Below, one piece after another: positions 18,993 through 24,947 of a stretch of DNA of 24,947 nucleotides. The notes beneath the pieces were generated by a model. The model did not search any database, was not told the origin of the DNA, and was given only the letters and a program-made list of their open reading frames with translations. The first letter of the stretch is position 1; each line of letters begins with the position of its first letter. The stretch spans positions 1 through 24,947 of the forward strand of contig FMBT01000680.1 of assembly GCA_900095095.1 (NCBI GenBank), in the 5' to 3' direction. The position numbers and the translations under genes are program-made. This stretch comes from Fragilariopsis cylindrus CCMP1102 (lineage: Eukaryota; Bacillariophyta; Bacillariophyceae; Bacillariales; Bacillariaceae).

Positions 18993-19531
18993 TGGTTTGA
19001 CTTTGACTACGAATTGACTCTGACTTTGACTTTGACTACGAATAGACTATGTACTGGTTACCATCGAATTGATGTAAGGTTTTTGTAAGTGTTATGTTAC
19101 ATGTAGCAAAGATTAAATTTTTCAAGGGGATAATATTATACCGGTAATGTAATATATTATAATAGAACATCGTATGTGGTATGATACAACTGTTGTTGTG
19201 CAATTATCATGTGTTCATATCGTGATTAATAGCTAAAAGTTATCAAACTCGTCAGTTTGCGTATTTTGCGCGTCGAGATACGACACCCCCTTTTGTTCGA
19301 GTTCCTGCCCCCGAAGCAAAAACTGAGGTGCGCTTTATTATATTTATCATTTCCTTATAAACTTTACCGGTAGTATCGAAGTACAAGTATGTAATAAAAC
19401 AAAAGAAGTAGAAGGTTAAAGTAGTATTTCAATTTACGAACTGCAACGAAGGCAGACAAGATTGATGAAGACATGCATGCATATATACCGTACATACATT
19501 TACGTCATCACTCTAATGAACAAGAAAAATA
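18993..19531. other. Divergent promoter region
   Basis: About 540 bases between the phosphatase start and the start of the acidic protein gene. Apart from the tandem repeat beside the phosphatase start, only AT-rich sequence was seen. Confidence 0.5.
18996..19048. repeat. Tandem repeat, 24-base unit in two copies
   Basis: The 24-base units at 18996-19019 and 19025-19048 differ at one base and are 29 bases apart; each is itself built from TTTGAC hexamers. It sits directly upstream of the phosphatase start, so it lies in that gene's 5' untranslated region or promoter. Confidence 0.9.
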
Positions 19532-20794
19532 ATGGCACCGTCGTTTGTTGTTAGTAATAGTGGCGACGATAGTGGTCTATCTAGCTCTCGCGGCACAAGC
19601 ACTGACATCCCCATCGATATCGATTCTAGGAACAGTAGCGATATCGATTCCAGTTCGTCCGACGACGACGAGAATGGCAGTGACAATGAAGAAGATGAAG
19701 ATTCTATCAGGAAAGACGACGACGATGATACAAGCAGTAGCAATTGTAATGACGAAACTAGTTCTGATCCTGAGGAAAATACGAACGAAAGTGTCGAAGG
19801 AGATGAAATAGAAGATGAGGACTTTATCTCTCCATACGAATTTAATGAATGTGAAGAGGACGACGAGGATTGTTTTGACGAATTGAAAAATATACTGCTC
19901 CCTGTAGCTGTCCCGGGCGGCGATGAGGACCACATCAATCCAAAAATGGAACTTCTGTTTGGTGATGTATTAGCTCGAGCTCTATACAATGCTCATATTG
20001 AAATCGCAAAATCTGGAATGACATATAGTCCATCGTGGAGAGAGGGTAAGATCCGTGGTCGATCTTTTGGTTGGATCCCCAGGAGGCAGTTATTGTTGGT
20101 ATTACACGAGCAACGATTTGCTAGGAGTGACGTTGCTATTTTACAGGCAATCGTTAAGAATCTTAACTGTTTTGATCTTACCATAGAGGCAATGAAGATG
20201 TGGAATTTTGTACATACCTATCCGAATCTTGAATCGAACCTACTTGAAAAAACATTCATTTTCGATCATCAAAAAATACGCTGTCACAAATGCGAGATTT
20301 TTGTGGCAAGAGCATTTGCTACGTTACAAATTCTAAGAAAGTCTCATGAAATTAGTCAATCTTTAACAAATAAGATCAAAAAATGTCTAAGTATAATGAA
20401 CAAGTATGTTCGACCGAATCAGAAAGAACTTACCAAACTTCAGCAGAAGTCCAAAAAATATGCGCACTCTGCTTTTTCCAGACATCATCATCAAGTCAAA
20501 ACTCGAACTCGACCACTCGTCGAGATCACTATGGATCGTAGAAATGAAACATCTGATACCGAAAGCGGTGTTACTAGAAGTGACGTGACCACAGATAGTA
20601 GTAGCCCTATCGACGACGCAAACCATACTACTAAACCTCTTAAGATTCAGAAATGCGAAGATGAGTCGATTCTCGTTTCTTACGATATTATGCACACACA
20701 GGTACTAAGAATCAATCAGATGATGAGCATATTCCAGTCGCAACTGCAAGGTCATAGAGAGATTTTGAAAGAAGAGATCACGGAGAATACATAG
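19532..20794 (+). CDS. Acidic protein of unknown function
   Basis: A 420-codon intronless frame that I do not recognise. Residues 1-115 are extremely acidic and Ser-rich (long Asp/Glu/Ser runs). From about 120 to 325 the sequence becomes ordered and partly basic: MELLFGDVLARALYNAHIEI, SFGWIPRRQLLLVLHEQRF, NLNCFDLTIEAMKMWNFVHTYP, then IRCHKCEIFVARAFATLQIL and a Lys-rich stretch with YVRPNQKELTKLQQKSKKY. The C-terminal third is again Ser/Thr/Asp-rich, with a short helical end. The composition (acidic tail plus basic core) resembles nuclear or nucleolar chaperone-like proteins, but that is a guess. No signal peptide or membrane segment is present. The ordered middle without stops over 200 codons, and the divergent arrangement with the phosphatase gene, support it as real. 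Confidence 0.75.
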   Translation: MAPSFVVSNSGDDSGLSSSRGTSTDIPIDIDSRNSSDIDSSSSDDDENGSDNEEDEDSIRKDDDDDTSSSNCNDETSSDPEENTNESVEGDEIEDEDFISPYEFNECEEDDEDCFDELKNILLPVAVPGGDEDHINPKMELLFGDVLARALYNAHIEIAKSGMTYSPSWREGKIRGRSFGWIPRRQLLLVLHEQRFARSDVAILQAIVKNLNCFDLTIEAMKMWNFVHTYPNLESNLLEKTFIFDHQKIRCHKCEIFVARAFATLQILRKSHEISQSLTNKIKKCLSIMNKYVRPNQKELTKLQQKSKKYAHSAFSRHHHQVKTRTRPLVEITMDRRNETSDTESGVTRSDVTTDSSSPIDDANHTTKPLKIQKCEDESILVSYDIMHTQVLRINQMMSIFQSQLQGHREILKEEITENT

Positions 20795-21632
20795 GAAGAT
20801 AAATACTCATGGTGGTTATAAGAATATCGATATCGATAGGTCAGATAGTCCATGTGGTCGGGGAGAGGAATTTAGGGTCTAGTAACGAAAGTTGTGGTGG
20901 TTGTGGCTTTGGAAGTCACTTCAAGAATAGTTTTCGGGAATCACGAAGAAGGTGTTTGCGATTTTTTTCCAGTGTTTCAATTCGGTTTCAATTTGTATTT
21001 ACTGTCTCTGCAAATTAAAATTACTGTACATGATTATATCGAATATTTACAAGTTTGCAAAAAAACTAGATTTCTTTTTCTTATAATTGAAAGTTACTAG
21101 GGTTTTCCTTATAATATTATATAATATATAGGATTAGGCAGTCTTAATTGTGTGTATTTTGTTATCTGTTGAACCCTACCTGAAGTTGAGCAAAGATTCA
21201 TTAATGCTCTGTCTATTTCTATCCAGATTGAAAATAGATCTCACAAAAAATATCTATGTGTAGAGAGTGTTAGCTATCTTTAGCTTTTCATAGTTGGTAT
21301 TGGAGGAATTATTTATGTACAAGTAGTATGATTCTTTGGTTTTAACATATCCGGGATCAAATCCAGTCCCGTATAAAAATGTGCGCGACATGCATCACTC
21401 ATGCTGACTCGTTGACTTTACATAAACACACGCTACATCAGCATACTTCTCGTACAGCAGGTAACTTGAACCTACTTATTGTCATAAACCAACGCAAATA
21501 CGTCGTCACTACCAATATAATCAGAAAGAGAGAGAAAAAAAGAAAGAAAGGAAGAAAGAAATAGATATCACACACGCCCCCCGCCACAGCTTCGAAACAT
21601 CACATAAAATACCTTATAACAAAGCAGAAATC
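20795..21632. other. Intergenic region
   Basis: About 840 AT-rich bases between two plus-strand genes. It holds a short hairpin CGGGA...TCCCG near 21352-21374 and a purine-rich tract (AAAG/GAAA repeats) at about 21522-21563. No coding frame over about 70 codons and no tRNA was recognised. Confidence 0.5.
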
Positions 21633-22559
21633 ATGACCGGAATCGTCTCTATCTGTATACAATATTATGTGGTGTTCTTACTATCGTCATCATGTTGTTT
21701 TGGTCTACTAATTCCTAAAGAATCTAAGAAACCTGAGATTCCATCACTGTTTTATCAGGAATCGACAACAACTGAACAATTTACGCATGATGACTATTCT
21801 TTTACAACTGAAATTAACAGTCCCATAGAAGTCGAAGACAATGTTAATAATAATCACGCATCGTACTATACGTTGGATCCGACCTTTGATTTATTAGTCG
21901 ATTGGACATTAGATTTTGTTGATGCTGTTGACTTAGCGGGGGGTATGACAAGGGTGTCAGTAAATCAACAGCAAATGTTTGCAGAAGATTTTGTGTTCAC
22001 ATCTCCAGCCATCGGTCCCATTTCAAAAAATGATTTCATTACTCTTATGAATTATTATCAACACAATGGCCTTGATTTAGGTTCTGCGATACCCGACTTG
22101 ACAGTTTCCTACGAGGGTTGGCATCAGGATCCACATGATCCTTGGAGGATTTGGGCTGTTGCTCGTTACTCGGGAACACATACAGGGATTGCTATATTGC
22201 CTGGTTCTGGTTTGACATTGGCTCCTAAACATCCAAGTGAACAAGAAAGATTCACCACTGGACCAGAACTGCAATCATTCTTGTGGACCCCAAGTAAGAA
22301 ATTGATTTTCCATACAGTTGGTTACATCGGTGATCAACATACCGGTTCAGGACAAGGACATGGATCGTTGCACGGACTACTTGTATCTATGGGATTACCT
22401 CCACTATACCTAGAATCGACGGAATCAATACGAAACGTCCAAAACTGGTTTTCGCAGTTCCGTCAATCTGAAAATGCTCCAAGAGTTAAGAGTCCATATA
22501 GCTATCTTCCACAATGGTGGCACGAGCGTAAATCAAGGGAAAAAAATATTCAAAGGTAG
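21633..22559 (+). CDS. NTF2/SnoaL-like protein with signal peptide, possibly plastid
   Basis: A 308-codon intronless frame. Residues about 4-23 form a signal peptide ending in SSCCFGLLIP; a Phe just after the likely cleavage site fits the plastid-targeting motif of diatoms, though the surrounding Cys residues make this less certain than for the helicase. After an acidic Thr/Asn-rich linker, residues about 85-245 look like an NTF2-like (SnoaL) alpha/beta cone: LLVDWTLDFVDAV helix, then MFAEDFVFTSPAIGPISKNDFI, WRIWAVARYSGTHTG, and LIFHTVGYIGDQHTG. Such folds range from enzymes to simple ligand binders, and no catalytic pair can be named here. A Gly-rich HTGSGQGHGSLHGLLVSMGLPP segment follows and is shared, as far as I can recall, by algal proteins of this type. 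It does not have an obvious partner among its neighbours. Confidence 0.7.
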   Translation: MTGIVSICIQYYVVFLLSSSCCFGLLIPKESKKPEIPSLFYQESTTTEQFTHDDYSFTTEINSPIEVEDNVNNNHASYYTLDPTFDLLVDWTLDFVDAVDLAGGMTRVSVNQQQMFAEDFVFTSPAIGPISKNDFITLMNYYQHNGLDLGSAIPDLTVSYEGWHQDPHDPWRIWAVARYSGTHTGIAILPGSGLTLAPKHPSEQERFTTGPELQSFLWTPSKKLIFHTVGYIGDQHTGSGQGHGSLHGLLVSMGLPPLYLESTESIRNVQNWFSQFRQSENAPRVKSPYSYLPQWWHERKSREKNIQR

Positions 22560-22816
22560 ACTCCTAACAAATTTGTTATTATTATTTCGCTAAGTGTGAT
22601 TATAACTATTGTATTATATTATTTTATACTTTACTACTTCAAGTATATCTGCATCTATAAACAATTAGTAGTTCATTTACTAATTATTTGTGTTACCACG
22701 TCAAAAAAAAGGATATGGGAATGGAAAACGAAGAGGTTGAAAAAGAAATCAGTAGTCTCTCAGACAAAACCTAGTTTTTCCTGTGGCTAGGTAAGCTATA
22801 AACAGTCAACCCATCA
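22560..22816. other. Convergent intergenic region
   Basis: About 260 AT-rich bases between the stops of the NTF2-like gene and the kinase gene. Nothing beyond presumed 3' untranslated sequence was seen. Confidence 0.5.
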
Positions 22817-24947
22817 TCATTTTTTGACAAGCCATGCATTCAAGGTGGTTTGTTTGGAATTATTAATTTTAGGGCGTTTCGAAGAGTTATTTGTGTTTCC
22901 TTCTTCAGCGCATCGTTTGTTTTGGCTAGGCTCGAGACATACTTGATCTACTATTGAGGTCTCGTTCATTTCGATCGTCTCATGCGGAGACGATGAGGAT
23001 ATAGAAGAGTCACTAAATGATTCGACACTAGATGGTTCTGAACTGAATTGAGATAGTATAGGATCATCCATATTTTCACCCGGCTCTTCAACATCTGAAT
23101 CTGGTTGCTCTCGCTGTCGTTTGATGTTTGACGAGGTAGGCGTCACGGCTGTTTGGGACTGTCCGTTACCGTCTGATGATTCAAATAATTCGGAAGCATC
23201 CAACGATGGTGAGCCGAGATCAGTTTGCTTGATAAGAATCTGGTCCCGAAATTGATTGCCTCTTTTGTTCAGATTCAACTTTGTCAGTGGAGATCGCGGT
23301 GGTTGGCAAACGTCATCAGAGAATGATACGTTATCCAAGCACTCAGTATTCGTATTTGGGATACCATCAGGACTACTAGTTTTTATCTCATCATCATCAT
23401 CATCATCGTCGTCCACATTTTCGCCTCCGGCACTAATATTATTGTTGTTATTGTCACTCTCAAGAGGCATTTGTTTGATACATCCGGAAGGAGACGGCGG
23501 TTTTGATATTTGGATTTTTGACATGGACGAAGGATTTGAAGCATTTACGTTACACATGTTAGTTTCAGGTAAATCTGTGATATCAAGGTGGAATACACTA
23601 TCAGTTCGACTATGACTGGAGATCGCGGCGTCAGATTCTTCTTTCGACAGAACACTATCATCTTTGGAACACTGGGAGGCTATTTCGTCGTTATTATATG
23701 GTGCAGAATCGTCAACACCATCTAAGTTCTTGACTTCTAATTCTTGTTTGAAAAGACGCTTGTTTGTAGTAACTGCTGGATCATCAAGCGGGTGACAGTG
23801 TGTGTCACCATCATCAACGTTGATCCAGGAATGATCACAGGCTTGACGAACCGTAAGTCTTCGTTTGGGATCTTTACGAAGCATTTGAGCGACGAGCTCC
23901 TTCGCGGCGCTCATTGTAGACCATACATCGAGGTCCGATTCAAAGTCGACCTCAAACCCTTGAAATTCATCCATATTAGTATCAAATGGAGGCTTTCCAG
24001 TCAGCAAAATATACAAAATCACTCCGAGGGACCACATATCTGCGGGTTTTCCATAACGTCCCTGTCCTGCTACAGTACCACGACGCTGAAGCACTTCCGG
24101 CGCAAAGTACGCTGGGGTTCCACAAAATGTCTTCAATCCATCCGACTTGACAATTTTAGCAAGTCCAAAATCAGCAAGTTTCACATGCGTCGGAGAGGAA
24201 CAAAGTATATTTTCCGGCTTCAAGTCTCTATGGACAATGTTTGAATCTTCGTGAAGGTAATGGATGGCAGACAAAAGTCTTCTCATTGCTCTCCTGGCCT
24301 CCACCTCGGTATATCTTTGTTTTTCTACAATACTATCAAAAAGATCACCACCCTTTACAAGTTCCATCACCAGATACATGGCTACTCCGTGTTCAACAAA
24401 CACTTCTACTAATTTCACAATGTACGGATGATCAATGGACTGAAGTATACTAACTTCCCTCTCCATCATCTCCATCATGGAGGTGTCGACATGCCGCCGA
24501 AGATTGATTACTTTAACTGCTCTCTCTTTCCCAGATTGTCGATGAATAGCACGACGCACCTGACCAGAGGTTCCATCACCAAGAACCTCTCTCATATCAT
24601 AAAAGGTTTCAATGCGCCTGGTTGTTGCTGTTGGAGAAGCGGCAGGATTATTATTTTTATGTTCATTATTGTTGATGTTGTTCCGATTGTTCCTGCCGAT
24701 GCCAGCACCGAAGTTTGTAATTCATGGCACGTGGATTGACACAAGATTTTCGTGGTTTGGACACAACAAATACAAAAGAAAATTGTTGCAACACCATCTG
24801 TACAATTCTATGCGATGATATCTTCTTGCGGAGTGTTTCTGAATTGATCAAGCAAATTTCATCTCCCGAATGAAGAATACGAGTTTCACCTTTTTGTAGA
24901 TGTATTCCTTGATTGATAAATGTTCCGTTTCCAGAATTGTCTTCAAT
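22817..24947 (-). CDS. FHA-domain protein kinase, Rad53/Chk2-like (5' end outside window)
   Basis: From the window edge the frame encodes the end of an FHA domain (DNSGNGTFIN, KGETRILHSGDEICL, SFVFVV), which binds phosphothreonine. Then comes an Asn-rich linker and a complete CAMK-type kinase domain. Counting from the Met at 24595: glycine loop GDGTSG (6-11), catalytic Lys28, HRDLKPEN (122-129), DFG (142-144), APE (165-167). FHA plus CAMK kinase is the architecture of the DNA-damage checkpoint kinases Rad53/Chk2. The long C-terminal tail is acidic and Ser-rich, with a poly-Asp stretch, and ends in KRPKINNSKQTTLNAWLVKK, a basic segment followed by a PIP-box-like motif. Between FHA and kinase the frame changes near TTT 24714-24716; removing one base gives MNYNFGAGIGRNN and an uninterrupted 709 residues plus stop. 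A short intron there is an alternative. Confidence 0.87.

Noticed and set aside
19513..19989. A 158-codon Ser-rich frame on the minus strand
   Set aside because: It is the antisense of the Asp/Glu/Ser-rich leader of the gene at 19532-20794; the Ser content comes from GAT/GAC/GAA codons read in reverse.
21340..21380. A tRNA T-arm-like hairpin (CGGGA...TCCCG with TCAAATCC in the loop)
   Set aside because: No matching acceptor stem, D arm or anticodon arm can be found in the 80 bases to the left; it is an isolated five-pair stem.

Overview
The window looks like a piece of nuclear genome from a photosynthetic stramenopile, most probably a diatom. The evidence: gene-dense, moderately AT-rich DNA; short GT-AG introns (119-197 bases); an ER-type signal peptide followed at its cleavage site by a Phe-led motif (NG-FAIT), the bipartite plastid-targeting signature of secondary red plastids; and a selenocysteine-type thioredoxin reductase. 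No bacterial operon structure, mobile element, CRISPR array or tRNA gene was found. Species cannot be assigned from the sequence alone.

Layout. 1-1395: GT-rich (top strand) stretch with no convincing gene. 1396-3012 (+): EF-hand protein, probably mitochondrial. 3653-5797 (-): long TFIIB-like general transcription factor. 5798-7324: gene-poor divergent intergenic region with a CT microsatellite. 7325-9380 (+): plastid-targeted DEAD-box (DEVD) RNA helicase, two exons. 9720-10883 (+): TrmK-like tRNA (adenine-N1) methyltransferase with a signal sequence. 11215-13593 (-): four-exon fusion of a glutaredoxin-like domain to a high-Mr thioredoxin reductase ending Gly-Cys-UGA-Gly-stop, i.e. a selenoprotein. 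14487-15369 (+): UTP11 of the small-subunit processome. 15924-17483 (+): four-exon NSE3/MAGE subunit of the Smc5/6 complex. 17836-18992 (-): membrane-anchored ApaH-like phosphatase. 19532-20794 (+): acidic protein of unknown function. 21633-22559 (+): secreted or plastid NTF2/SnoaL-like protein. 22817-24947 (-): FHA-kinase of the Rad53/Chk2 type, cut by the right edge of the window.

The genes do not form one pathway. They are typical scattered eukaryotic housekeeping genes: organellar RNA handling (helicase, TrmK-like), transcription and ribosome biogenesis (TFIIB-like, UTP11), genome stability (NSE3, FHA-kinase) and redox (the thioredoxin reductase fusion).

The most interesting item is the thioredoxin reductase fusion. 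Simple gene finding would split it in three and cut it at the UGA. Reassembled by splice sites it gives a 628-residue open frame. Its UGA is followed six bases later by a 14-base-pair hairpin, and its N-terminal domain resembles the Cys-x-x-Tyr glutaredoxin-like domain that I recall from malate dehydrogenase 1B rather than a classical CPYC glutaredoxin.

A second pattern is important for any user of this sequence. Five conserved genes are each interrupted by one or two single-base frame changes, eight in all, lying in or next to short runs of one base. In every case a single-base correction gives a total length divisible by three and restores a recognisable conserved motif. This looks like consensus error in a long-read assembly rather than biology.
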